DNA of 64,000 nt from contig WPIO01000021.1 of assembly GCA_009760855.2 (NCBI GenBank), positions 3,140,001-3,204,000 on the forward strand, given 5' to 3'. The notes under the pieces are model-generated. The model ran no database searches and was not told the DNA's origin. It saw only the letters and a program-made list of their open reading frames with translations. Position 1 is the first letter of the stretch; each line of letters starts with the position of its first letter. This DNA comes from Cristatella mucedo (lineage: Eukaryota; Bryozoa; Phylactolaemata; Cristatellidae). A program made the position numbers and the translations under genes. Shown here one piece after another: positions 37,858 to 63,480 of this stretch.

Positions 37858-37945
37858 GCCACTTGGTCTTAGACCAGTGGTAAGGTGCTCCCACTTCATG
37901 AATCAGCTTGCGGGCTCGAGGCCAGTAGCAGGTATTTCTTTATTG
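37858..37945 (+). mobile_element. Possible tRNA-derived SINE fragment
   Basis: TTGGTCTTAGACCAGTGGTA, then AGGTGCTCCC, and a diverged B box GCGGGCTCGAGGCC. It is similar in layout to the type 2 heads but more decayed. Confidence 0.45.
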
Positions 37946-38837
37946 TTAGGTTGCAATTGGGTTGAAAGCAGCTAGGATTCAGCTGCTGCTATTTACTTGT
38001 GAATGAAACAGCCGACTTAAAAAATGATTACTTTTTTCTCTTCTGGTGTAACACCTTACACTTTTGGCTGCATATGCCAGTTACGTAAAGTAACAAAGTA
38101 ACCCATGCCGTCGGTTAAATAAATACAGACAACTTGGGAGCTGCTATACTGCTAACAGTGATTGAGAATAAAAAATCAGCAAGATATTGGCCCTCACTGC
38201 TACTGCTCCATATCTGAAATAGGTCTGGTTCGGGCACATTGCCATTTTTTACCGGGTCATGTCGGTTTTGAAGTAAAAAAATTAGCAATGCAGCAGCATA
38301 GAGCTGGTTACTGCCTTTTAAGAACATCGCTGGTCAAAAATCAGCCAACAAACAACAGCTGCACAACAGCCACCGTGGACAGCCCAATACACAATGCAGC
38401 AGCACTCGGGATTTGGCATAACTCCAGCGTTGCTTTGCCAAAAGCCAGATCAGAGGCTGCAGTCGTTGTGATGCCAACATAAGGTGACAGCCTTTATGGT
38501 AGTGCATACTTCGACTTCTGTAAGCAGACAATAGAAACGGTGATCAGTAATGTAAAAAAATGAACGAAGCAATGAATAATGCCGACTACATGTGGGCACA
38601 ATCATAGCCAGTGTATCACACAGGCCACTGACGGCTGAGTCGGTTAATTCGCAACGCATGGATGGATTGGTTGCTAGCACTAGGCACTTGGTACAACCGG
38701 TGAACGCGCTTATGCAACTGTCAAAGACACACTTCAGCAGCTGGGCGAGGTTTGGACCTTCTTCCATTTACCCTTGTTTTGCTTCTCTTTGAATCTTTGT
38801 AATGATTTCTTGTAAAACAAGTTAGCTATTCGCTGCT

Positions 38838-39262
38838 ATGACGTGTGATCACGTGCTTGAGTCACATGCTCTACACAGGACATCGACACACAGGAGCTCA
38901 GGCATAGAGACCGTTGGCGACAAAAGCTTTTGCTCTGCAGGTCAAGGAATGTGGAACCGACTTATGCAATTCTTATGCAACGACAGCTATTCTCTTGTTG
39001 TCGACTGTGGCACATTTTTTCAGGCCGTCATGAGCTGCTACTTTCATAATACTCACTACCTCAACTTCCATACTGACTCTGCTATGCTTCTCAGTTTCTC
39101 TTTGTTGCGAAAGATGCAGTCTATTAGCTACCAAATGTGCACCGAAAGCCACCGAGGCTTTGAGGGCGCTATAGGAAACTCTCCTGAATAACACCCACTT
39201 AGTCTTTATAGTTTGTGACACTGTGGAGTTACCGATGGAGATACATTTTGCATTACATTACA
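38838..39262 (+). mobile_element. LINE fragment of the ATTAC-tailed family
   Basis: A plus-strand frame (38838-39191) includes GIETVGDKSFCSAGQGMWNR, the counterpart of LKTVGDRSFSSAGPRLWN in the copy just downstream. It ends GTGGAGTTACCGATGGAGAT, then ACATTTTGCATTACATTAC. It lies in tandem, same strand, with 39305-39822. Confidence 0.8.
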
Positions 39263-39304
39263 AGTGACCGGACATGTGGGGCTGGCTGCCGTCGTGGTCT
39301 AAGC

Positions 39305-39822
39305 ATATGCTTTGAAGTCTGGCTTTAATGGCGATGCTAAAGTTCTCAAGCTGACCCACAAGATCTGCCACGGCTTGGATCCTCTGTACCTAGCTGAACT
39401 GCTGCACCAGTTTCAGCCTCTTCGTGCCCTCAGGTCTGGTATGGAAAATAAATTAGCTGTTCCATTCCTCCGCTTAAAGACCGTTGGTGACAGAAGCTTT
39501 AGCTCTGCAGGTCCTAGACTGTGGAACTCACTTCCACAATTCTTATGCAACGACAACTACTCTACTGCTACCGACTATGGCTCATCCTTTCCAGCGATCC
39601 TGAGCTGCTACTTCAATGCTGCTCACTACCTCAACTGCTCTCCCGACTCTGCTATGCTTCCCACTTTCTTTTTGTTACATGATATGAAGTCTGTTGGCTA
39701 CCGAATGCATACAAAAAGCCGCTTGGGCTGTGAGTGCGCTATACAAAACTCTCCTGCGTAACCCCCACTTAGTCTTTATGGTTTGTGGAGTTACAAACGC
39801 AGATACATTACATTACATTATC
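39305..39822 (+). mobile_element. LINE C-terminal fragment, ATTAC-tailed family (best copy)
   Basis: A plus frame at 39312-39761 (149 codons) runs from AKVLKLTHKICHGLDPLYLAEL through LKTVGDRSFSSAGPRLWNSLPQ to a stop, then a short 3' UTR and an ACATTACATTACATTA tail. The motif order matches the post-RT region of CR1/L2-clade proteins, but sequence and tail differ from the ATT-tailed family. Confidence 0.85.
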
Positions 39823-39891
39823 TGGCCTAGCTGATGCAACAAACAATGAAGCAATGGGCAAACAGCACACATTCACTTATCTGTAGCAGGC

Positions 39892-39896
<5 letters not shown>

Positions 39897-39946
<50 letters not shown>

Positions 39947-39971
39947 CACATAAACACACACACACACACAG
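39897..39971. repeat. (CA)n microsatellite
   Basis: CA dinucleotide with few interruptions. On the minus strand it continues the open frame of MPV17L-like exon 3 as Cys-Val repeats. Confidence 0.95.
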
Positions 39972-40056
39972 AGCAACTCACACAAGCACGCACATGCACA
40001 CTTAAGGGCTTAAGGGCACAGCTGCAGAGAGCCAAAAGCGCTGCTAACTCAAGTAC

Positions 40057-54971
<14,915 letters not shown>

Positions 54972-55019
54972 CTCGGACTGGCTCTGACTTGCACTGATAG
55001 AGCAACAAGACTTGTGCAC

Positions 55020-55947
55020 TCCCTACAAATGAAGTAGTTTTGGAAGCTAGCCAACTGTCGGTTGAAGCGGCTAAAACATATAGCCATTGAACAAAATAAC
55101 AAGTCACGACAGAGAGAATGAGGTGCCACTGCGGCGTTGTTAAGGGTCTGCCGTATACGCGTGTTGAGGTTGGGAGCTCCTGCCTAATCACAAACACAGA
55201 CGTTCAAGATTTGGAAGCATGCTAAGCGCAGGCCAACGGTTGGTGAGATACACAGCAATACAAACTACAAACATGCCAGTCATTAAGCCTGTCACACGCA
55301 CGGCTGGAAACAGTGCAAGAAAGCGCCTAACCGAGGCCGAGTGAGTAGAGCACACGGCGACTTACTCTTCACAAAAAATTCTCGAGCACAGACATCAACA
55401 GGTAGCACCACAAACCTGTCGAGCTTGTTTAGAGTGTGAATAGCTACCGCAATACCTATGCTGCTATTACCGTTGGAGGCAGGCGATAAGCTGATCGCCT
55501 TTTGCTACACCAGCAATTTTTTCATGTTTGCTTGTTTGGCTCTTTTCAATTTTCATGCTAGATTTTTTACTACTTCCTTTAATCTCCTGTCAGGCTCCTT
55601 GTGCTCAGTCCGGTTGACCGGAAGTCGCACCAAACTAGTAAAAAGCCATGTCCTATCACACTTTGATGGGTCATGCCAAGCCCGTTTCCGATGTTAGAAT
55701 TTCTTAGCATCAACCGCCAATAGAGCCCAAAATCAGAATCGGAAAAGGTCGGGTATAAATCCTACCTGGATGATGTGAGGCCCGCCAGGTAAGAAATTTC
55801 TTATTGCCGATAACCCAGCAAAGTAAGCGAAAGGAGACGTCAGTCACTGACATAAAGGAGAGTGCCTTTGCACAATCCAAGCCGGTGATGAGTTCAGCAG
55901 CAATGCCCCTTATGTTGCGTTTGGGCGATATCCGTGGCTGAAGGCGC

Positions 55948-55957
<10 letters not shown>
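55020..55957. other. Upstream flank of the MPV17L-like gene
   Basis: Possible promoter side of the gene. No TATA box or other motif is confidently placed, and there is no coding homology. Confidence 0.35.
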
Positions 55958-56044
<87 letters not shown>

Positions 56045-56200
56045 TGTGTGAGTGAGTGAGTGAGTGAGTGAGTGAGTGAGTGAGTGAGTGAGTGAGTGAG
56101 TGAGTGAGTGAGTGAGTGAGTGAGTGAGTGTGAGTGAGTGAGTGAGTGAGTGAGTGAGTGAGTGAGTGAGTGAGTGAGAGAGTGAGAGAGAGAGAGAGAG
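55958..56200. repeat. Compound (GA)n/(GT)n/(GAGT)n microsatellite
   Basis: GA (55958-56013), GT (56014-56041), then GAGT tetranucleotide repeats with a GTGTGAG interruption near 56129, ending in GAGAGA. Confidence 0.95.
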
Positions 56201-57049
56201 CAAGTCGTTTGGTCTGATTCGTAGAGCAATCAAATTGTATCCTACGATGCATTGCCGGAGCCAGTAATCTCGTTGCAGCCGCTGGTATTTTAACCTTTTC
56301 ACTCCATAGCTTACCACTTTCAGCATACAAAATTCGATCATTTACAAATCTATGCTATACAGCATAGCACATCCGATTGTAAACACGCTGGATATCTAAC
56401 AATTGAAAATCCTTAGTAAACGCCCGCGGCTGAGAACACCTACCACTAGGGCACGACTCTGAACTGGCAACGGTGAAACTGAAGGAAATCAGGTTATAGA
56501 GCAAAGTCGGTAGTTAGAAAGGGGCCAGTCATACGTGGCGGGGCGCGCCATTGGCATCCGAACTGTCCGAGAAAAACGCAAGGTATCTCGTGACAAGGTG
56601 TCTCGTACAAAGCAGTTTGATTTATTCAAAAAAATATCGCACATTCACTCACATCTCGGGCAAACAAACAAAAGGAGGCACGAAAAAGAATCTTACTTAC
56701 GAGACTTCGGACATAATTCGAATGCTACGAAGGCCTCAAATTGCCAATGCCCAGAAGGCAGCCGGCGAATTGCAGTCAAACCTCAAACCACGCGCTACCC
56801 AGCTGATTGCCCCATAGATATACACAGGCTATGACGCTCGAATAAATGAGGAAGTGGATCCGCTGACACGATCATGGCTACTGGTGGCTCCAGCGTCGAA
56901 GCACAGCGATGTCGTGTATACCGCAGTCAACATAATGTAAAATGTTTGTGTTCGAACTTTAGAAGCAGCTTTTTGAGCGGTATCAGCAAGGCAGTGGGGC
57001 GGGGGATTGGAGTTTGGGTAGCGGAATTTGCCGCCGCGTAAGTTTGCCG
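56201..57049. other. Unassigned spacer
   Basis: Two overlapping plus frames (56535-56834 and 56551-56817) have no recognised domain. On the minus strand a short ATGTCCGAAGTCTC followed by GTAAGTAAG near 56690-56715 looks like a possible first exon, but nothing supports it further. Confidence 0.3.
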
Positions 57050-57130
57050 CTGAAACGGCGGCTTACTAAATCAGCCAGATTCTGTGTAATATTCATTATT
57101 CACAGTTCCTGAATTAGAGTGGCTAGAAAC
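57050..57130 (+). repeat. Unclassified dispersed repeat, copy A
   Basis: GCGGCTTACTAAATCAGCCA, GATTCTGTGT and TTCCTGAATTAGAGTGGCT parallel 62573-62655 with the same spacing. Confidence 0.6.
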
Positions 57131-57984
57131 AAATTATGCGATATTCTATGGAAAAGACTTCATAAAGCAGAAGCCTTGTATTAGACGAGGCCTCTGCAGA
57201 AATATATTTATGGGACAATAAATTAGATTGTATTTGGTGCCCTAACAATATCAATATTTTATATTGTCCGGATGAAAAAATATTATTATTAATGCGATAC
57301 TTACAAGAAAATTTAGTTTTTAATTCTTTAGTTTTGATAGTGTTAAGACCACGCAAACCATACTAGTTCGGGTCGCAGCACAACAAGTGCAATGTGCAAA
57401 GACCTGAAGCTAGCAAAACGCTGACGATAGCGGACCCAATAATACACATTCAGATTCTTCGGAGCCAGGATCAGCCATGGCGGTCTTGTGCTATCGGGTG
57501 ACCTCCTGCGTACGCTAATGCACTGCCTGCCGTATAGTCAAACCAATAGTTTGCTGTTCGCGACTGCTCGAACAAACTTAACAAGTCGACAAGTCATAAT
57601 TCAGACAATAGTCACTCTCGTACATAACTATACCTAATGCTGCTCATAGTCCTTTGCTTATCGTGGTTATTTTATATGCGGGTCAGTTCTAATTTAGCAG
57701 GAAACCGCACAGTTCGCAATCGAGACTCCGCCGTCAAGCTCGTAATCGATTATCTCGGGCCATTACAACAGCACTTGAGTCCTGAGTCTGACCGCTTTGT
57801 GTTTATCACGGACTGCGTAAGTCCTTTCAACACGTTTGGTAGACACAATTAAATAATTTTTCTTCCAGAATCAAAATTCCGATGACTTCTCTTGGTTCTC
57901 CGGACCGTCTCACTGTTCCTCAGTCCAATCAATCCATTTTCTTTTGCAATGGTCCAAAGGATATAGTGTCTAACTCTAGAAATG

Positions 57985-58470
57985 CAGCTGAAATTTGAAG
58001 CGAAAGTGTTACTGCGTTGAGAATGCCTACAAAAACTTGTTGGCGCACATAAAAGCAGAACACCCAAACAATCTGGACGTTTCCAACTCCCATGGTGCTG
58101 AAAGCATTTCATCAACGGGCAGTGCTGGAACCAACTCGGTGACTGGTCAGTCGACTCTGGACCATACGATCGACTCAAAGTCTATCGTAATCTACGAATG
58201 GTTGATTGTATTGTTATAGACTAGCACGAACTAATATTATGTGATAAAGAACGCGCGAGAGCGAAGAACAGCATAAAAAATATTTCCGCAAAGGCGTTGG
58301 AAAATTGTATGCTTCGATTGGTCACGGGAGCGTAAAAATGTCAACTTTTGCAAATGCATCGTCGCAATATGCCCTCTCGTTTGACGGCTGGTCCGAAGAT
58401 TCGACCCACTTTATTGGCAAACTCCTTGCCTCCAAGCAATTTCGATGCGTACTTTTAGCAGTCAGTTTTT
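57985..58470 (+). pseudogene. hAT-type transposase N-terminal remnant (BED finger and DGWS region)
   Basis: A plus frame at 57995-58219 has a BED-like finger segment, KCYCVENAYKNLLAHIKAEH, with the H-x4-H spacing. A second frame at 58305-58460 has QYALSFDGWSEDSTHFIGKL, the central hAT motif around the DGW(S/T). The two lie in different frames with stops between, and the downstream catalytic region is replaced by a TA microsatellite and an unrelated-looking element. Confidence 0.65.
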
Positions 58471-58489
58471 TAACTTGTGTTCACGATAC

Positions 58490-58565
58490 ATATACATATA
58501 TACATTTATTTATATATATATATATAATAAATATATATATATATCATTATTGTAACTTGTATTCA

Positions 58566-58605
<40 letters not shown>
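58490..58605. repeat. (TA)n microsatellite, two blocks
   Basis: The two blocks are each preceded by a near-identical TAACTTGTRTTCACGATA, so a short segment plus TA repeat was duplicated. Confidence 0.85.
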
Positions 58606-58609
<4 letters not shown>

Positions 58610-58637
58610 CATTCGGTTAAATGCTAGGTACATATAT

Positions 58638-59458
58638 GAGCCCAATGGCGGTAACCCGGGTTACGGAATTTCCGCAAGTATAATTGCAGTTAATTATTTA
58701 TTTTGCGGATAGCTGCTCTAAAAATAGAGCATTTTGAAGTCGAAAACGCCGCTGACCTGATTCAGGAGCAGCACCATTAGAATCATATTGAGGCAATCTG
58801 AATAACTATGTGCCCAAGAGCTCAATGAAAGAATGCACGCTATGGTTGGCTATAGTGACGATATAAAAGATGTTAGCAATGATGTTCTCAACAACGCAAT
58901 GGAACTGGTGTGCAAGCCTTGGAAACATTTCCAGGGAATTTCATTGCCACCCGCTGGTCTGAAAAGATTATGTAGGAGGTCCGGAATCACGGAGCCAGTG
59001 CTCGCCTAGGTAGTAACGCTGATAGTGAAGACGAAGACCCTGACGATATTGGCGCGCCGTTGGCGCCGGCATCCGATATGGCGCAGACTCGTGGCAGAAA
59101 AAGGAGAGCATTAGCGCAGAAGGCTGCTCCTGGCGTGCAGATACGCTCTGAGGGGTGCCCGAAGAAGGCACCGGCGGTTGTCCCAAAGCAGCCATCAATC
59201 TTAAGCTATTTCTCGAAAAATAGGCTCAATTTTCATGATGGAGCCTTGGATCATTGCCCTGCATCTGTTCAGCCGCTGCGCACTTTCGCTAAAAAAATCC
59301 TCATTTTTTAAATCGCTGTCATTCTGCTGACGAATAAAACTCGACGAGCCCGACGTATGTAGCCTATTTGCATATAGTGTGGACCAATGTTCAGGTAGTT
59401 ATCGAAGTCCGCGCGCACCCGGGTTACCATGGTGAGCCGGGTTACCGCCATCGGGCTC
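58638..59458 (+). mobile_element. hAT-like element with inverted ends and perfect 8-bp target duplication
   Basis: The left end GAGCCCAATGGCGGTAACCC and the right end (reverse complement GAGCCCGATGGCGGTAACCC) form 20-bp inverted repeats with one mismatch. ACATATAT is duplicated exactly at 58630-58637 and 59459-59466, the 8-bp size of hAT insertions. Inside, a partial plus frame (59060-59311: KPPILSYFS-like KQPSILSYFSKNR, preceded by Lys/Arg/Ala-rich sequence) and pieces such as YSDDIKDVSNDVLNNAMEL suggest a deleted autonomous element. It is 821 bp. Confidence 0.82.
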
Positions 59459-59459
59459 A

Positions 59460-59582
59460 CATATATATATAAATATATATAAATATATCTAAATATATAT
59501 ATAAATATATATAAATATATATAAATATATTTTATATATATAAATATATATAGATATATATATAATATATATATATATATAT
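59460..59582. repeat. (TA)n/(ATATAAAT)n microsatellite
   Basis: AT-only sequence with ATATATAA units, starting within the right target duplication of the hAT-like element. Confidence 0.93.
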
Positions 59583-60729
59583 TGACTTGGATAGTGCCTA
59601 CCTGCCAAAATAATAACTATAAGGGCAAAACTGTAATAATAGAAGGTCAACCTATAACAAAAACAATAATAATGAATCGTATGTATAGGACCTTGAGAGA
59701 ACTAAATCTCAAGGCAGGCGCTGTAAAACTTGCTGCAAGAGAAGCAATAGCCAAAGAAAGTTTGATTATGTGCGTAGTATCGTAACAGGGACTAAAGGGG
59801 TTGGCTATTTACAGCTCGAGCTCCGCTGCTTTTGTTAAGCCGCCCTCTTGCCGCGTGGCTGTCGCTGGGCTACCACCAGACGAATGACCGTACGATGTAC
59901 GTCTTCATAACAAAATCGCATTCGCTAACAGTAACGGGGTAACTAAGCAAATACTACTGGGGCACCCCTAAGTACACCAGGGCTACGGGGGGGAACGGAA
60001 AAACAGCAATGCAAGCGTTCACAGGCGTGAAATGGGAGGCCCTCGGCCTGACGCAATCTTCGGCGGCGACCGCTGCTGTCCAAATTCCGGTCACGATTGT
60101 CAGACGTTCAAGTGACTTCATTACGTAGACTCGCACAAACTCGTAGCACGTCTCAGCTCGCCGACGGCTATCGCAGGGGGCGGGGCGAGGTCCTGTGGAC
60201 GGCGCACTACGTGGGAGCGCGGATTACAAAGGCATTAACAGCGGGCACTTATTTCAAGGGCCCATACAGCCAGTTTGTGTCTCGCGGTCTCTGCAACTGG
60301 CCGCAGTGTCCGGGAGCTCCAGTCGTCCATCCTTCGCGTTGCCAGCACTTGGCGACGGGACACTCAGCAACAGCGTCCACGCGTTGACCACCCGAGCTTT
60401 CTCTAACTAGGAGACATCGCCCATCCCGGCCCCCGAGTCAAAAGGCAGGCTCCAGTGCATGCCGTTGAGTATTACAGCCACCACCACCACCACCCCCCTA
60501 CCCCGGCTAACGACCCCTTACTTGGGTACAATATCGTGCTTAGAGGATCGAGCAAACAGATGCAAAGGCAAGCACGAAGACTCTCCTGGCCACCGACGAG
60601 TTAGATAGACCTCTGGCATGAAGCAGGCACCGACTCATTCGCGCAGCAAGTGCAAAGCACGCTAGAACAAGAAGGGCAAGTTCGCTGAGCTGCAGGGACA
60701 GCGAACGTGGCGGAGCGTACGGCTAGAGT
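59583..60729. other. Spacer with no supported gene
   Basis: 59610-59785 has LINE-tail-like wording (AATAATGAATCGTATGTATA...GAACTAAATCTCAAGGCAGGCGC), probably a decayed 3' hairpin of the ATT-tailed family. 60150-60460 is GC-rich with short frames only. Confidence 0.4.
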
Positions 60730-61190
60730 ACAGCCGAGGCTTTAATGAGGCAAAATTCAATGCAGGTGGTTATTGAAGCCTGTAGTGAGTTCCAGACTGT
60801 CGGTGCATCGGAACTTTAGGTCCGATCGCCAAAAGCTTTCAATTTAGTCGCGGGGCATGGCTGGACGATTGGAAGCGGAGGCGAGAGGGAGACTGGGAGA
60901 GCAAACCGGGGGGGGGGGGGAAGAGCGAGGAGGTCGGCTGGTGCGAGCGAGCGAAGCGACCGGTCTGGCCAGAGAGAGAGGATCTTGAAGTCGATTAGAT
61001 GCCCAATTGGTAGTCCCGGTTGCTCGGAAAGCATGAGTTGGTGTCGTGTGACAGACCAAACGAGCTACTGAGCTGTGCGCCGGCTGCAGACGATTAAGTG
61101 CACAGGCCAGGAGTCCCGAATGAGTGAAGGGAATTGCAGTAATCTAGACGCAATGTCACAAACGCGTGCACTTCGTGTAACCTCGACCTT
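60730..61190 (-). mobile_element. CR1/L2-like LINE fragment, separate subfamily
   Basis: Minus frames read HAFVTLRLDYCNSLHSF, QPGLPIGHLIDFKILSLWPD, LAPADLLALPPPPR and TKLKAFGDRT. It resembles the fragment at 40986-41690 and has a G run at 60909-60920. Confidence 0.7.
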
Positions 61191-61446
61191 TGCTCATTCT
61201 GGGTACACCCTTCTGTGAGAGCGCCCAATGATGGATCCCCAGCAAAAGATTGCATCGCTTTATGTGAGCGCTCGAGTGGGAAATGTGGATCCGTTCCAGT
61301 AAATTCAACAGCAGCACGTTCGCACACTTTGACCTCTAACTCTTTTCAAGGTTATATTAAGCAGTGCAGTTGCCCATGTATTTCGCGGATTACGAATTGG
61401 CATTTGCTTGACGCTAGGAAAACTCAGCCGCAGCTAGATCGCCACA

Positions 61447-62393
61447 CGATAATAATAATAATAATAATAATTCACTTGATAAAGCGCCCTCAGAGAACTT
61501 AATCTCTCTCTAGGCGCTTTACATTTACTGTAAAGTGAAATGCAATTGAATGGTAAGTAAAATCATGCTTGAAAAACAAACGAAATGAATAATATGGTTA
61601 GGGGTGACATGCACTGGGTCAGCATGCAAATGTGGTTAGTGGCAGCATGCACAGTGGCAGCACGCATAAGCACATCAAGGACGAATCGCAGGGACCCACT
61701 AAATGCTGTCCTAAATAGGTGTGTTTTTAGGTTCCTTTTAAATGTAGTCAGGTCAGGGGATGTTCTGACGCAGGTCGGGAGGGAGTTCCAGGCTTTGGGA
61801 GCATATGAACTAAATGCACGGTCTCCAAAGGATTTGAGGTTTGTATGAGATATTTCTAGACTGTTGGATTCCGAAAAGCGGGTGGTACGATGCTTGACCT
61901 GATGGGGTAGTATATCTGAAAGATAGGCTGGAGCCACAGAATGAAGGGACCTAAAAGTGAGCGACAAAACCTTGAAGTCAATCCGTTGCTTGACTGGTAG
62001 CCAGTGCAGGTCGGCGAGAAGTGGAGTAATGTGGCAACTGCGACGCTCACGACAGACAAGCCTAGCTGCAGAGTTTTGCACCAGCTGCAATCGCCTGATC
62101 GCATATGCTGGTAGGCCAGTAAGCAGGGAGTTGCAGAAGTCGAGACGGGATGTCACGAATGCATGGACCAACTTAGACGTGGTATCTTTATCTAAACAAG
62201 CCCGGTTTTTAGCAATGTTATGAAGCTGAAAATAGGCGGATTTGACTGTGGAGCTGATATGGTCGTCTAACGAGAGGTCGCTTTGGAATATGACACCTAG
62301 ATTTCGAGCTGATTCAACTGGAGATATGCTGGCAGAGCCAATTTTGAGCGTCAGCCTTTCCAATCTCTGGATCACACTGGGTTTGCCCATAAT
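61447..62393 (-). mobile_element. CR1/L2-clade LINE copy with the longest intact frame
   Basis: A minus frame at 62390-61563 (275 codons) is uninterrupted from MGKPSVIQRLERLTLKIGSA to the end, covering the segment after the RT active site. It has 3' UTR boxes, hairpin (about 61481-61520) and (AAT)n tail (61448-61471). Its 5' end lies at the tail of another copy. Confidence 0.92.
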
Positions 62394-62462
62394 AATGCAT
62401 TTGATATAGCACCCTCAGATAATTCAATCTCTTTCTAGGAACTTTACATTTGCTGCATACTA
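62390..62462 (-). mobile_element. CR1/L2-clade LINE, 3'-end-only copy
   Basis: A short AATAAT tail, GATATAGCACCCTCAGATAA...CTTTCTAGGAACTTTACATT, TGCTGCATAC. It abuts the 5' end of the copy at 61447-62393 on the same strand. Confidence 0.8.
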
Positions 62463-62572
62463 TTGTAGCTTCTTCGGTCACCGGACTGGTTTCTTAAATG
62501 TCTTTTCTTCTCTCCCGTAGATAAAGATGATAAGTCGCTGTTAGACACCCCTGACCCCGTCTCTTTTAGTTG

Positions 62573-62655
62573 TGAAACAGCGGTTTGCTAGATCAGCCAG
62601 ATTATGGCTGCATAAATATTTTATATTCGGGTTTCCTAAATTATGATGGCTTGGT
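62573..62655 (+). repeat. Unclassified dispersed repeat, copy B
   Basis: GCGGTTTGCTAGATCAGCCA, GATTATGGCTG and TTCCTAAATTATGATGGCTTGG. Counterpart of 57050-57130. Confidence 0.6.
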
Positions 62656-62894
62656 ACCCGTTTTATTGATAATTCCTAGCTCGGCAGCTTAAAAGCCGAT
62701 GCCACATAATAGGCAGTCAGTTGTGCTTTAGCAGTTTCGCTAAGCTGTGCTTTAGACTTTAAGCCGTGTGAGAGCTGCTGTAAGAAATTGCTGCCAATGG
62801 AGCCTGTACCGTTCCTCACTCCGTCACTGTCAAACGGGCTCGTCTGTGCTACGGACATTGACTTGTATTGTACTTGTACTTGTATTGTACTTTT

Positions 62895-63480
62895 AAGGCA
62901 TCACATGGACCCACTAAACACTGTAATAAATAGATGCGTTTAAAGCTTCTCTTTAAATTTCGTCAAGTCAGGGGATGTCGTGACGTCACCCGGAAGTGCG
63001 TTCCAAGCTTTGGGAGTACACCAAATAAAGGCACGGACTCCAAAGGATTTTAGGTTCGTATGAGGTATGAGGTATGATTTTAGGTTCGTATGAGGCTAAA
63101 CGATTAGATTCAGAAAAGCGGCTGGTACGATGCTTTGCCCTGAGAGGAGTAGATATGATAGGTAGGCTGGAGCCAAAGAATGAAGGGACATTAAAGTGAG
63201 AGACAGAACCTTGAAGTCGATGCGCTGCTTGACTGGGAGCCAGTGCAGGCTATCCATGTGCGGATGTCATCAATACATGCAGCAAGAGAGGTAAGAGAAT
63301 TAGACGTTTTGGAGGGCTGGGAGGGATCAAAGCCAAGGTACAACTGAGTGTCATCTGCATAGAAGTGAAAGCCTAGGTTGTGCCTGGCAATTACATCGAC
63401 AAAAGGGATAGCATACACTGTGAAAAAATACGGACAACAGCACAGAGCACCGAGCCAAGCACCGAGTCCTGAGATATCCC
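62895..63480 (-). mobile_element. CR1/L2-clade LINE with internal deletion
   Basis: 3' UTR to C-terminal sequence (62895-63250; counterparts of SLNTVFSG, KSFGVRAF, LHWLPVKQRIDF) jumps directly to the RT part (63251-63470). A minus frame at 63418-63191 reads FVDVIARHNLGFHFYADDTQ and LYLGFDPSQPSKTSNSLTSL, including the RT active-site box. A 20-bp stretch is tandemly duplicated at 63053-63095. Confidence 0.85.

Noticed and set aside
38162-38482. A plus-strand frame with a LPGHVGFEVKKLA segment resembling an RNase H end
   Set aside because: The resemblance is limited to a few residues and no catalytic carboxylates could be placed.
38592-38767. A minus-strand segment (LLKCVFDSCISAFTGCTKC...) bounded by CCCAG and GTGTGA, possible exon
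   Set aside because: No family was recognised, and it lies below the MPV17L-like exon 3 without a matching phase argument strong enough to call it.
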